From NCBI GenBank assembly GCA_900756575.1, contig CAAEKQ010000194.1, forward strand, positions 1-14,132: DNA of 14,132 bases, written 5' to 3'. Shown here piece by piece: positions 6,320 to 13,518 of this stretch. Below the pieces are notes generated by a model. The model was not told where the DNA came from and did no database searches. It saw only the letters and a list, made by a program, of their open reading frames with translations. Source of the DNA: an uncultured Oscillospiraceae bacterium (GTDB lineage: Bacteria; Bacillota; Clostridia; Oscillospirales; Oscillospiraceae). Position 1 is the stretch's first letter. Every line of letters begins with the position of its first letter. The position numbers and the translations under genes are program-made.

Positions 6320-7984
6320 TCAACGCTTCGGAGGCTTGGGCCCCGATGCGTCATTTCTGGGTTTGTGATCCGGTTTTCCCGGGCCTTTTTCGTGGTGCTT
6401 GTCCGGTTTGCCCCATTTTTCGGCGCTGTCTTCTATCGTGGATTCTTCCGGTTCTTCCTCCGATTCCTTCGGTTCCGGGCGATCCTTGGAATTGAAATAG
6501 TCCGGCAATACATAGCCCTCCGCCGGGTCTACCATAGAAAGCTCCAAATCAAAAGACGCATTGAGCACCATTCTGGTTGCATTGATGCCCGTCTGTCCCT
6601 CTAAATCCAGCTGCTGACCGGGAATATAGGCCGACACCAGCGCATTTTGCATTACCGGAGTTTCCTTCTCCGCATCAAACCACGGGCCGCCAAACTGCTC
6701 CACCATATGAAGGGGCACTCTTGCGCCATGATCCGACAGAAGCAGAATCACTGCATCCGGGTCTTTCGACTGAATGCTGTCGATGGTCTTTAGAATCACA
6801 GAGTTGATGTACTGGAGCTGATCGGTATAGAGCTGGGGCTCCTTCCAATACCAATACTTGCTCTTGTCCGACTGAATGCTGCCGTCTTTATGAAACACAA
6901 ACGGTGCATGGGGGCACTGGATATAGCTGACGGTCAGGGTCGGACCGTCCACCTGATCGGCGCAGCCCTCCAGCGCTTCTACCGCATTTTCCACCGGGCC
7001 CACATAGTTATCCCGGTAGTTCATAAAGATTTTCAGGTTGATCCGCTCCCGGAGCGGCGGAATCTGCTGAAACAGGCTATGTTCCAGCAAATAGGAGGAG
7101 ACGGTATCCTCGTGCTGTCCCCGGGTCAGCTCCTTGGCCGGAAAGCGGAGATAGCGCCAGTGGTTTATCAGGTTGACCTGATAGCCGTTTTGCCAGAACA
7201 GCTGCACCAACACAGGATTCTCCAGATACGTCCGGCGCGCCCGGGCAGTCATGTTGTCATTTACCACATAGTCGAGGTTCATGAGATTTGGCACAATGTC
7301 CTCCGTCCAGCAGGATTCGGTATTCCGGCTGGTCTCGGAAACGGAAAAGCCCCGCTCCTTCAGCGCATCATAAAACGCGCTGTTGTCAAAGCCGAAATAG
7401 GTCTCAAGATTCTCCGTGCCGCCGTATTCGTCAAACAGGAGATAATAGACGTCCCGCTTTTCTCCGGAAAAATGCGCCGATCGGATTTCCTCCGGGGCAT
7501 CCGGCGGCGGAGCTTGGGTGGCGCCGGAAATTAGCTTTGGCGCTGCAATGATCCCACTGATAACGCACAGTGCGCCGAAGGTCAGGGCAATGATCCCGCA
7601 GCCTGCGGTCATATTGGGCTTCTTTTTCAGCATCAAAATCAGAATCAGCAGAAAAATCATTCCAATGAGCAGCAGCTGATAGCGATCCCGCAGCCATGGT
7701 AGCTTTCCTTTGATGGCCTGAGACACCATGGTAAAATTGATGACCACAAGCATACCAAGGCAGGTCATAAACGCCGCCCGGCTCATATTCCGAAAAATCA
7801 CGCCGGTAACCAACAGCATGGCCAATGCCGTCAAAAGAAAAATGCAGGCAAACAGCCGGGTATCCCCCAGCCTAGCCTCTCCAGCGTTTTGGGCAAAGAT
7901 AAAAATACAGGGGTACAGGCTGGTGAGCATCACTGCAATCAGTCCCGCAGCCCAGCTTTTCAGATGTCCGCGCAGTGTTTTCAT
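6320..7984 (-). CDS. LtaS-like sulfatase-fold membrane enzyme
   Basis: A 554-residue protein with five predicted membrane helices (about 10-31, 44-64, 70-88, 103-120, 128-148) and an extracellular alkaline phosphatase/sulfatase-type domain from about 177, the layout of lipoteichoic acid synthase and phosphoethanolamine transferases. Likely metal and active-site segments are VYYLLFDEYGG (179-189, D185), NTESCWTEDI (221-230, candidate nucleophiles T222, S224 or T227), CPHAPF (357-362, H359) and LLLSDHG (414-420, D418/H419). The C-terminus after 500 is a low-complexity tail, acidic and then Lys/Pro/Gly/His-rich. I chose ATG 7984 because AGGAGG lies 10 nt upstream. An in-frame GTG at 8068 would add 28 residues but lies at the predicted transcription start. 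It is first in the operon, 32 nt before the YidC fusion. Substrate is not shown by the sequence. Confidence 0.85.
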   Translation of the reverse strand: MKTLRGHLKSWAAGLIAVMLTSLYPCIFIFAQNAGEARLGDTRLFACIFLLTALAMLLVTGVIFRNMSRAAFMTCLGMLVVINFTMVSQAIKGKLPWLRDRYQLLLIGMIFLLILILMLKKKPNMTAGCGIIALTFGALCVISGIIAAPKLISGATQAPPPDAPEEIRSAHFSGEKRDVYYLLFDEYGGTENLETYFGFDNSAFYDALKERGFSVSETSRNTESCWTEDIVPNLMNLDYVVNDNMTARARRTYLENPVLVQLFWQNGYQVNLINHWRYLRFPAKELTRGQHEDTVSSYLLEHSLFQQIPPLRERINLKIFMNYRDNYVGPVENAVEALEGCADQVDGPTLTVSYIQCPHAPFVFHKDGSIQSDKSKYWYWKEPQLYTDQLQYINSVILKTIDSIQSKDPDAVILLLSDHGARVPLHMVEQFGGPWFDAEKETPVMQNALVSAYIPGQQLDLEGQTGINATRMVLNASFDLELSMVDPAEGYVLPDYFNSKDRPEPKESEEEPEESTIEDSAEKWGKPDKHHEKGPGKPDHKPRNDASGPKPPKR

Positions 7985-7994
7985 GGGACAGAGG

Positions 7995-8000
7995 CCTCCT
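7995..8000 (-). promoter_or_regulatory. Ribosome-binding site that sets the sulfatase-fold gene start
   Basis: AGGAGG on the minus strand lies 10 nt before the ATG at 7984. The alternative GTG at 8068 lacks a comparable site. This favours the 554-residue product over the 582-residue one. Confidence 0.75.
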
Positions 8001-8073
8001 AAATTTCGGACTTCTTCTGTCACTGCGTTTTCCGCATTTCTGTCTACGCCTGCCAGAAAGTTTGTCACTCTTT

Positions 8074-8101
8074 ATTTTATCATACATTCCTTAATTTGCA
8101 A
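8074..8101 (-). promoter_or_regulatory. Probable promoter of the six-gene envelope operon
   Basis: On the minus strand, TTGCAA (8096-8101) and TAAAAT (8074-8079) are 16 bp apart. They match the -35 consensus at 4 of 6 and the -10 consensus at 5 of 6. The predicted start is near 8067, giving a leader of about 80 nt before ATG 7984. Confidence 0.5.
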
Positions 8102-8252
8102 TCATAATTTTCACAGATTCCACACATTCTACTGCATAATGTACAAAAACGCCATTGGAATTCTCTGCAACGTCCATAGAACCGCCCAAGGGGGCAGCAC
8201 GGATTGCTGCACGCTCCGTTCTGTCCCCATGTTTCGGTCTCTATTCTTGCAT
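8102..8252. other. Gap between the arc operon and the envelope operon
   Basis: No gene or convincing intrinsic terminator is visible. There is a short hairpin (GCAGC, 7-nt loop, GCTGC) near 8195, but no T-run follows it on the minus strand. Read-through from arcD into the envelope operon therefore cannot be excluded. Confidence 0.4.
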
Positions 8253-9656
8253 TCAGCTCCCCAGCCATGCCCCAAGCCCTAGGCACAAAAGGCACACCAC
8301 CGTCAATGCCGCCAGCAGCTTCCACACAAATCGAATCCAGGTTCCGTAGGACACCCGACCAATGGCCAGCGCCCCCATCACCACTGCTGACGTAGGGGTA
8401 ATCAAATTTACAAGCCCCGATGCGGACTGATAGGCCGTCACCAGCAGTGCGCGGCTTACCCCGGTCATCTCGGCCAAGGGGGCCATAATGGGCATGGACA
8501 AGGTTGCCAATCCCGAGGACGACGGAATCAGGAACGACAGCAGCACGAAGATACCAAAGGACAGGAGTATAAATCCCACGCCGCCCGCTTCTGACAATGC
8601 CTGCTCGCCCCAATATAATATGGTGTCGGTGATTTTGCCCTGATTCATAATCACCGTAATGCCCCGGGAAATGCCGATGATAAACGCAACGCCCAGTAGA
8701 TCCGCCGCACCGGCTACAAATCCGCTGACAATATCCTTCTCACCCACGCCGCAGAGTAGTCCCGTGAGCACCGCCGCCACCCAGAACAGCGCCGACAATT
8801 CCGGGAACCACCAGCCCAGCGTTGGAATGGCGGTGAGCCCCATGTCGGAAAACGGGATCACACCATAGATCATCACCAAGAACGTTCCGCCGAACAGCCA
8901 AAGCGCCAGCTTCTGCGATTTGGTCAGCACCGTTTTCTCCTGATTTTTCAGGGCAAAATGCCGGAGGTTTTCCTCCCGCTGGGCCGCCACCAGACTCAGG
9001 CTCGGATCCTTGTGCACCCGCTGTCCATAGAAAAGCACATAGCCGATGGACAGCGCCAGGCAAATCCCCAGCAGCAGGAGCCTTAGTCCGATGCCCTGTC
9101 CCATGCTGACCCCGGCAAAGCCCGCCGCAATGCCCGTGGCAAAGGGATTCACCGTGGAGCCCAGCACACCGGCTCCGGCTCCCAGCAAAATCACACTCAC
9201 CGCCGTGACGGTATCATAGCCCGCCGCCACCATCACCGGCAGCAGCAGCGGATAAAACGCAATGGTTTCCTCGGACATGCCGAAGGTGGTACCGCCCAGG
9301 GCAAACGCACACATTAAAATAGGAATCAATACACCGCCCCGGTGCCCCAGCTTACCCACAATGGCGGCAATTCCCGCATCCACTGCACCGGTTTTTCCCA
9401 TGACGCCCAGAAAGCCGCCCACCATTAAGATGAATACCGCCACCTCGATGGCCTCATAAAAGCCCTCCAGGGGTGCTCTTGTCACCGCCCAGATGCTTTG
9501 TCCGCTGCGGCTCACCTGGGTATAGCTGCCCGCAATGGGTGCGCCGTCATCCAGATAGTGATATTGTCCCGCAGGCAGGATCCAGGTCAGCGCCGCTACA
9601 ATTAAAATCAGCAGCAGCAAAATGGTTTCCGCGCTGGGCATTCTCAGTTTACGCAA
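8253..9656 (-). CDS. arcD: YfcC-family transporter, probable arginine/ornithine exchanger ArcD
   Basis: A 467-residue membrane protein of the YfcC/DcuC-like family, the type used as ArcD in streptococcal arc operons rather than the APC-type ArcD. Diagnostic segments are GGTTFGMSEETIAFYP (121-136), GSTVNPFATGIA (166-177), SSSGLATLSMP (379-389) and LVNLITPTSAVVMG (415-428); the last two form a re-entrant/helix pair typical of this transporter class. The start is TTG at 9656, beginning two bases before the arcC stop codon is left behind in the adjacent frame position and preceded by GGTGG inside arcC. The nearest ATG, five codons later, has no RBS. It is fourth in the arc operon, which supports arginine import coupled to ornithine export. 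The substrate is inferred from context. Confidence 0.85.
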   Translation of the reverse strand: MRKLRMPSAETILLLLILIVAALTWILPAGQYHYLDDGAPIAGSYTQVSRSGQSIWAVTRAPLEGFYEAIEVAVFILMVGGFLGVMGKTGAVDAGIAAIVGKLGHRGGVLIPILMCAFALGGTTFGMSEETIAFYPLLLPVMVAAGYDTVTAVSVILLGAGAGVLGSTVNPFATGIAAGFAGVSMGQGIGLRLLLLGICLALSIGYVLFYGQRVHKDPSLSLVAAQREENLRHFALKNQEKTVLTKSQKLALWLFGGTFLVMIYGVIPFSDMGLTAIPTLGWWFPELSALFWVAAVLTGLLCGVGEKDIVSGFVAGAADLLGVAFIIGISRGITVIMNQGKITDTILYWGEQALSEAGGVGFILLSFGIFVLLSFLIPSSSGLATLSMPIMAPLAEMTGVSRALLVTAYQSASGLVNLITPTSAVVMGALAIGRVSYGTWIRFVWKLLAALTVVCLLCLGLGAWLGS

Positions 9657-10610
9657 TCAGATCCCACCTATCACTGTTGTTCCGCATTTGCCCTCCAGGG
9701 CATCCAGGCCCCGAGTAAGAGATGTGATAATCGCCTTTCCCCGGGGATTCTTCCGGACAAACTCCATGGCGGCCTGCACCTTTGGAAGCATGGAACCGGC
9801 GGCAAAATGGCCCTCCTGACAATACCGATCCATTTCGTCCACGGTCACCTGCCCCAGCTTCTTCTCGTCGGGCTGGCGGAACCGGATGGACACCGCATCC
9901 ACCTCGGTGAGGATTAGCAGCACATCCGCTTCCATCTCCACCGCGAGCAGCTGCGCGGCTAAATCCTTGTCGATGACCGCCGGAACGCCTCGAAGTCCAT
10001 GGTTTTCTTCCTCCACCACGGGGATTCCGCCACCGCCGCAGGCAATGGCAATGGTGGTATCCCATAGAGTTTTCAGGGTGCCGATCTCCACAATTTTCTT
10101 GGGCTTCGGCGAGGCCACCACCCGCCGCCAGCCCCGTCCGGCATCTTCCCGCATGGTGTAGCCCTTCTCCGCTTGCAGCTTTCGTGCCGTTTTCTCGTCA
10201 TAAAACGCGCCGATGGGCTTGGTGGGATTCTCAAACGCGGGATCGCCTGCATCCACCACCATCTGCGTCACCACTGTGACCACGGGAATATCCCGCCCCC
10301 GGCGCAGCAGTTCCGCCCGGAGCTTCTGCTGCAAATGATAGCCGATATAGCCCTGGCTCATGGCATCGCAGACGTCAAAGGGCATGGCCGGGGTCTGTTC
10401 CGCCGCCGCCTCCGAGGCCAGGATGATCCGCCCAACCTGAGGGCCGTTTCCGTGCACCACCGCCATCTCATAGCCTCCGCAGCTGAGGTCAGACAGGGTT
10501 TTGGCGGTTCGTTCTACTACGATTGCCTGGGATTCCGCCGTCGGAGGCAGCCCCTTATCCTCCAATGCGTTGCCGCCCAGCGCAACTACAATTCTCACCG
10601 GACTGCTCAT
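9657..10610 (-). CDS. arcC: Carbamate kinase
   Basis: A 317-residue cytoplasmic enzyme that transfers the phosphate of carbamoyl phosphate to ADP, giving ATP, CO2 and ammonia: the energy-yielding step of the arginine deiminase pathway. Motifs appear in the expected order: ALGGNAL (10-16), HGNGPQVG (53-60), NPTKPIG (128-134), GWRRVVASPKP (160-170), CGGGGIPV (191-198), VIDKDLAA (212-219) and GSMLPKV (272-278). Length is normal for ArcC. Its ATG overlaps the arcB stop codon (ATGA), and its stop abuts the TTG start of the transporter, so translation of arcB-arcC-arcD is probably coupled. Confidence 0.97.
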   Translation of the reverse strand: MSSPVRIVVALGGNALEDKGLPPTAESQAIVVERTAKTLSDLSCGGYEMAVVHGNGPQVGRIILASEAAAEQTPAMPFDVCDAMSQGYIGYHLQQKLRAELLRRGRDIPVVTVVTQMVVDAGDPAFENPTKPIGAFYDEKTARKLQAEKGYTMREDAGRGWRRVVASPKPKKIVEIGTLKTLWDTTIAIACGGGGIPVVEEENHGLRGVPAVIDKDLAAQLLAVEMEADVLLILTEVDAVSIRFRQPDEKKLGQVTVDEMDRYCQEGHFAAGSMLPKVQAAMEFVRKNPRGKAIITSLTRGLDALEGKCGTTVIGGI

Positions 10611-11599
10611 AGTGTCGCCACCAGAATTGCCTTAATGGCGTGCATTCGGTTCTCCGCCTGGTCAAACACCACGGAATTGGAGCTCCGGAATACGCTGTCG
10701 CTGACCTCCCGGATATCCACGCCCTGCTCCAGCCAGGTCTGCGCCATGACCGTTCCGGTATCGTGGAACGAGGGCAGGCAGTGCATAAAGATCACGCCGG
10801 GATTGTGAGTGTCGGCCAGCAGCTGTTCGTCCACCCGATAGGGGGTCAGCAGCTGGGTTCGGGCCGGAATCTTGTCCTCCTCGCCCATGGACGCCCAAAT
10901 GTCGGAATATACGGCGTCGGCACCGTGAAGCTCCTGCCGATCGGTGGTCAGAAGGATCTTCGCACCGGACTGCTCCGCCTGCCGCCGAACCCGCTCCATA
11001 ACGTTCTGATCCACGCCGTCAATGAGTTCCCTGGGTCCATAGCCCACAAAATCCACGCCCATTTTGCAGCAGCCAAACATCAGCGCATAGCACATATTGT
11101 TCCGCACATCGCCTACAAACACCAGCTTCTGCCGATTCAGGGGTTTTGCCACGTGCTCCTCCAGGGTCATGAAATCAGCAATAATCTGGGTGGGATGGTC
11201 GTCATCGGTAAGGCCGTTGTACACCGGCACACCGCTGAATTTCGCCAGGGTTTCCACCACCTTCTGGTCATAGCCCCGGTACTCGATGCCGTCAAAGAAC
11301 CGTCCCAGCACCTTGGCGGTGTCCTCCATGGATTCCTTTTTGCCCATCTGGGAGCTGCCGGGCTCCAGGAACGTCACGTTGCCGCCCTCATCGTGTACCG
11401 CCACCTCAAAGGCACAGCGGGTGCGGGTGGACGTTTTCTCAAACAGCAGGGCAATGTTCTTTCCCCGAAGGCAGCTGCCCAATACGCCGCTGCGCTTTTT
11501 CGCCTTCAAATTGTGCCCCAAATCCAGAAGATAGCGAATCTCCCCGGGGGTAAAATCCATCAGTGTTAAAAACGATCTGCCTCTCAAATTCACCGGCAT
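10607..11599 (-). CDS. arcB: Ornithine carbamoyltransferase, catabolic
   Basis: A 330-residue enzyme that splits citrulline with phosphate into ornithine and carbamoyl phosphate in this pathway. The carbamoyl-phosphate loop STRTR is at 57-61, DHPTQ at 134-138, DVRNNMCYALM at 164-174, DIWASMG at 233-239 and the catalytic HCLPSFHD at 273-280. The length and the HCLP-x-FHD form resemble catabolic ArcB. AGGAGG precedes the ATG, and the gene lies 19 nt after arcA. The biosynthetic direction cannot be ruled out from sequence, but the flanking arcA and arcC make the catabolic role clear. Confidence 0.97.
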   Translation of the reverse strand: MPVNLRGRSFLTLMDFTPGEIRYLLDLGHNLKAKKRSGVLGSCLRGKNIALLFEKTSTRTRCAFEVAVHDEGGNVTFLEPGSSQMGKKESMEDTAKVLGRFFDGIEYRGYDQKVVETLAKFSGVPVYNGLTDDDHPTQIIADFMTLEEHVAKPLNRQKLVFVGDVRNNMCYALMFGCCKMGVDFVGYGPRELIDGVDQNVMERVRRQAEQSGAKILLTTDRQELHGADAVYSDIWASMGEEDKIPARTQLLTPYRVDEQLLADTHNPGVIFMHCLPSFHDTGTVMAQTWLEQGVDIREVSDSVFRSSNSVVFDQAENRMHAIKAILVATL

Positions 11600-11618
11600 A
11601 GTATCATCCTCCTAATTA

Positions 11619-12821
11619 TTATTCTCTTACCAGGGGCATGGTCATGCATCTTGGGCCGCCCCGTCCCCGCGCCAGCTCCGAGCTGGGAATGGTCAAAACC
11701 TCCACGCCGTTTTCCCGGAGCAGGTCGTTGGTCACCTGGTTCCGGTCATAGGCAATCACCCGCCCCGGCGCAATGGCAAAGGTGTTGGAGCCGTCGTTCC
11801 ACTGCTCCCGGGCCGCATCAATCACGCTGCCGCCGCCACAAGGAATCAGAGTTACCTTTTGAAGGCCCAGGTGATCCATAAGAATATGCTCCAAGGACGC
11901 CCGCTCCTGGCGAATGCTCAGATGTTCGCCGCCCTGCTCCAATACAAATACCTCCATGTCCCCCTGAATGTTGGGATGGACGGTAAATTTGTCCCGATCC
12001 ACCATGGTAAACACCGTGTCCAGATGCATAAAGCTCCGGCTCTTGGGAATATCAATGGCGAGCACCTGAGAAAAGCCCAGCCCCAGCAGATTCTTTGCCA
12101 GATTCTCAATAGCAAAGGGCTCGGTGCGCTGGGAGATGCCCACTGCCACCGTATCCCGGCTGAGCACCAGAATATCGCCGCCCTCCAAACTGGACTCCAT
12201 CTGACGGTTGTAGACCTTGGGCACGCTCTTATAATTGGGATGGTAGCGGAAAATATAATCTCCGAACAGGGTTTCCCGGTTGCGGGTCTGGCTGTACATC
12301 CGATGGAGGGACACGCCGGAGCCGATGCAGGCAAAGGGATCCCGGGTGAAATACAGGTTGGGCATGGGGTCGATCACAAAAGGATAATCCCCCTCCAGAT
12401 AGTCGGTGAGATTCTTCTTGCCGTAGCCGTAAATCTCTGACTTCCTGACGCCCGCCATCATTTTCAGCACCATATTTTTCGTACTGAAGCCCAGGAAATA
12501 TTCCATCATCCGGGCGATCCGCTTTTCCCCGCGAATGCCCGCATCCCGGAGGTATTCCTCCACAAGCTGCCGGCGAATGGATTCCTCCGTCAACGACTCC
12601 GCCACCAGATCCTCCAGATATACCACCTCTACCCCCTGCTCGGTGAGCAGCTGGGCAAACCGGTCATGCTCCTGACGGGCAAGGCGCAGATATGGAATAT
12701 CGTCAAACAGCAGCCGATCCAGATGCTCAGGCATCAGGTTCAGCAGCTCCTCTCCGGGCCGATGCACCAGCACCCGGCGCAGGGTTCCAATCTCAGACCA
12801 AATATTGATTGCTTCGTTCAA
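11619..12821 (-). CDS. arcA: Arginine deiminase
   Basis: A 400-residue cytoplasmic enzyme that hydrolyses arginine to citrulline and ammonia. Residues, counted from the TTG start: SEIGTLRRVLVHRPG at the N-terminus, FTRDPF (158-163), EGGD (213-216), MHLDTVF (265-271) with H266, and the C-terminal RGRGGPRC with nucleophile C392. All parts of the Cys-His-Glu/Asp site are present. I prefer TTG at 12821, because AGGAG (12830-12834) lies 8 nt upstream. The longer reading from GTG at 12830 overlaps that RBS. It is the first gene of the arc operon and follows a long structured leader ending in a terminator, so its expression is probably controlled by attenuation. Confidence 0.96.
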   Translation of the reverse strand: MNEAINIWSEIGTLRRVLVHRPGEELLNLMPEHLDRLLFDDIPYLRLARQEHDRFAQLLTEQGVEVVYLEDLVAESLTEESIRRQLVEEYLRDAGIRGEKRIARMMEYFLGFSTKNMVLKMMAGVRKSEIYGYGKKNLTDYLEGDYPFVIDPMPNLYFTRDPFACIGSGVSLHRMYSQTRNRETLFGDYIFRYHPNYKSVPKVYNRQMESSLEGGDILVLSRDTVAVGISQRTEPFAIENLAKNLLGLGFSQVLAIDIPKSRSFMHLDTVFTMVDRDKFTVHPNIQGDMEVFVLEQGGEHLSIRQERASLEHILMDHLGLQKVTLIPCGGGSVIDAAREQWNDGSNTFAIAPGRVIAYDRNQVTNDLLRENGVEVLTIPSSELARGRGGPRCMTMPLVRE

Positions 12822-12829
12822 GGCACACA

Positions 12830-12834
12830 CTCCT
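12830..12834 (-). promoter_or_regulatory. Ribosome-binding site that sets the arcA start
   Basis: AGGAG on the minus strand lies 8 nt before TTG 12821. The GTG at 12830 shares its first base with this site and cannot be served by it. The product therefore begins MNEAINIWSEIG, similar to other ArcA proteins. Confidence 0.75.
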
Positions 12835-12886
12835 TTTCATTCATCAAGGGCAGTATGTCCCCACATTCAAAAATCATGCACAGACG

Positions 12887-12918
12887 AAAAAAAGACGCAC
12901 TGCAAAATGCAGTACGTC
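12887..12918 (-). terminator. Intrinsic terminator inside the arcA leader
   Basis: On the minus strand an 11-bp stem (12918-12908 with 12904-12894) has a 3-nt loop and is followed by seven T (12893-12887). Its one non-Watson-Crick pair is G-U on the minus strand but C-A on the plus strand. It lies downstream of the arc promoter and 65 nt before the arcA start, with no good promoter between, so it is placed to block arc transcription. Confidence 0.88.
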
Positions 12919-13076
12919 AAATGGGGGTGAAGAACCGGCTGGGGAGGGGGTATGAACCGTGGGGACGGTTTTGTAGCCAGCCGGTTCTTCTTTGTGGCAC
13001 AGCGATCACGCTGGCTTTTTTGGAGAATGGCAAGCCCTCTAAAGCTACCTGATCAGTAGAGAGCTTTCGATTGCAT
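12887..13076 (-). ncRNA. Structured leader RNA of the arc operon, class unknown
   Basis: About 190 nt from the predicted transcription start to the terminator. Stems in order on the minus strand: H1, 10 bp (13066-13057 with 13041-13032, one G-U); H2, CAGCG-TGAT-CGCTG (13013-13000); H3, perfect 14 bp (12990-12977 with 12942-12929) enclosing a small AACCGT/ACGGTT hairpin (12970-12955); then the terminator. A competing 7-bp pairing (13016-13010 with 12981-12975) excludes both H2 and H3. I see no T-box core and no match to the riboswitch consensus sequences I can recall. It may be a riboswitch or protein-dependent attenuator, or an independent small RNA with read-through to arcA. Confidence 0.65.
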
Positions 13077-13080
13077 GGTT

Positions 13081-13109
13081 AGTATAACGCATTATGTTCG
13101 ATTTGTAAA
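13081..13109 (-). promoter_or_regulatory. Promoter of the arc operon leader
   Basis: On the minus strand TTTACA (13104-13109) and TATACT (13081-13086) are 17 bp apart, 10 of 12 consensus positions. Predicted start is 13074-13076. GTTA-GTA-TAAC (13078-13088) is a small dyad overlapping the -10 box. Upstream at 13169-13192 is TTTCAA-N12-TTGAAA, a loose inverted repeat that might bind a regulator; I cannot assign either one. Confidence 0.78.
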
Positions 13110-13218
13110 GTACTTTGTTTGTTTTTTTCCGTTTTTTATGGATTTTATGCGATTGGTACAAACATTTATTTCAAAATTATTGCATATTGAAACAAAGATT
13201 TAATATGTTACCCCGTGC

Positions 13219-13428
13219 TTACCGGTTGCCCAGCACCGACTGCAGCACCAGAACCGCCGTAATTGCAACCACTACAACAATCGTGGTAATCAACTGACGC
13301 TTGGAGCCCCTTTTTCGCCCTTCGTAGCCCAGCTTCACGCCGTCCTTCTGAAGGTTCACCTGCGCTGCATTCTCCAGCATCTGTTTTTGACGGTTGACCT
13401 GATCGGGATTGACTACTCCATTGCTCAT
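13219..13428 (-). CDS. Small tail-anchored membrane protein, unknown function
   Basis: A 69-residue protein. Residues 1-44 are polar, with a Gln/Asn-rich helix-forming stretch (VNRQKQMLENAAQVNLQKDG) and a basic patch before the membrane (RKRGSKR, about 38-44). One hydrophobic segment (45-65) is followed by a four-residue tail, so the N-terminal domain probably faces the cytoplasm. The start is fixed by GGAGGAGG (13437-13444) 8 nt before ATG 13428. An ORF extension of 40 codons upstream overlaps the promoter and is not used. It is unrelated to the arc genes in function as far as can be seen, and no clear terminator follows it. Confidence 0.72.
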   Translation of the reverse strand: MSNGVVNPDQVNRQKQMLENAAQVNLQKDGVKLGYEGRKRGSKRQLITTIVVVVAITAVLVLQSVLGNR

Positions 13429-13436
13429 TCTGTTCG

Positions 13437-13444
13437 CCTCCTCC
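13437..13444 (-). promoter_or_regulatory. Ribosome-binding site of the 69-residue gene
   Basis: GGAGGAGG on the minus strand, 8 nt before ATG 13428, selects the short form over the longer open frame reaching 13548. Confidence 0.8.
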
Positions 13445-13488
13445 ATTTCCTCGCATTGTTGAATATGGTTCACTCCGCTTGTAATATC

Positions 13489-13518
13489 ATAATACCATTG
13501 TTCCGCATTTGTTGTAAA
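13489..13518 (-). promoter_or_regulatory. Promoter of the 69-residue membrane protein gene
   Basis: On the minus strand TTTACA (13513-13518) and TATTAT (13489-13494) are 18 bp apart, each 5 of 6 to consensus. The predicted start is near 13482, about 54 nt before the ATG. Confidence 0.65.

Noticed and set aside
12818..12877. 19-codon upstream ORF whose stop overlaps the arcA TTG start
   Set aside because: It has no ribosome-binding site and no arginine codons, so an arginine leader peptide is not supported.
12998..13021. Possible plus-strand terminator (CAGCG-ATCA-CGCTG-GC then six T)
   Set aside because: No plus-strand gene ends nearby. The same bases form H2 of the minus-strand leader, and the T-run is explained as its A-rich linker.
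12887..13076. T-box, 6S RNA, cobalamin or c-di-GMP riboswitch as identity of the arc leader
   Set aside because: The T-box core and the B12 box are missing. The ends do not pair into the long rod of 6S RNA, and the GCCAC match alone is too short to mean anything.
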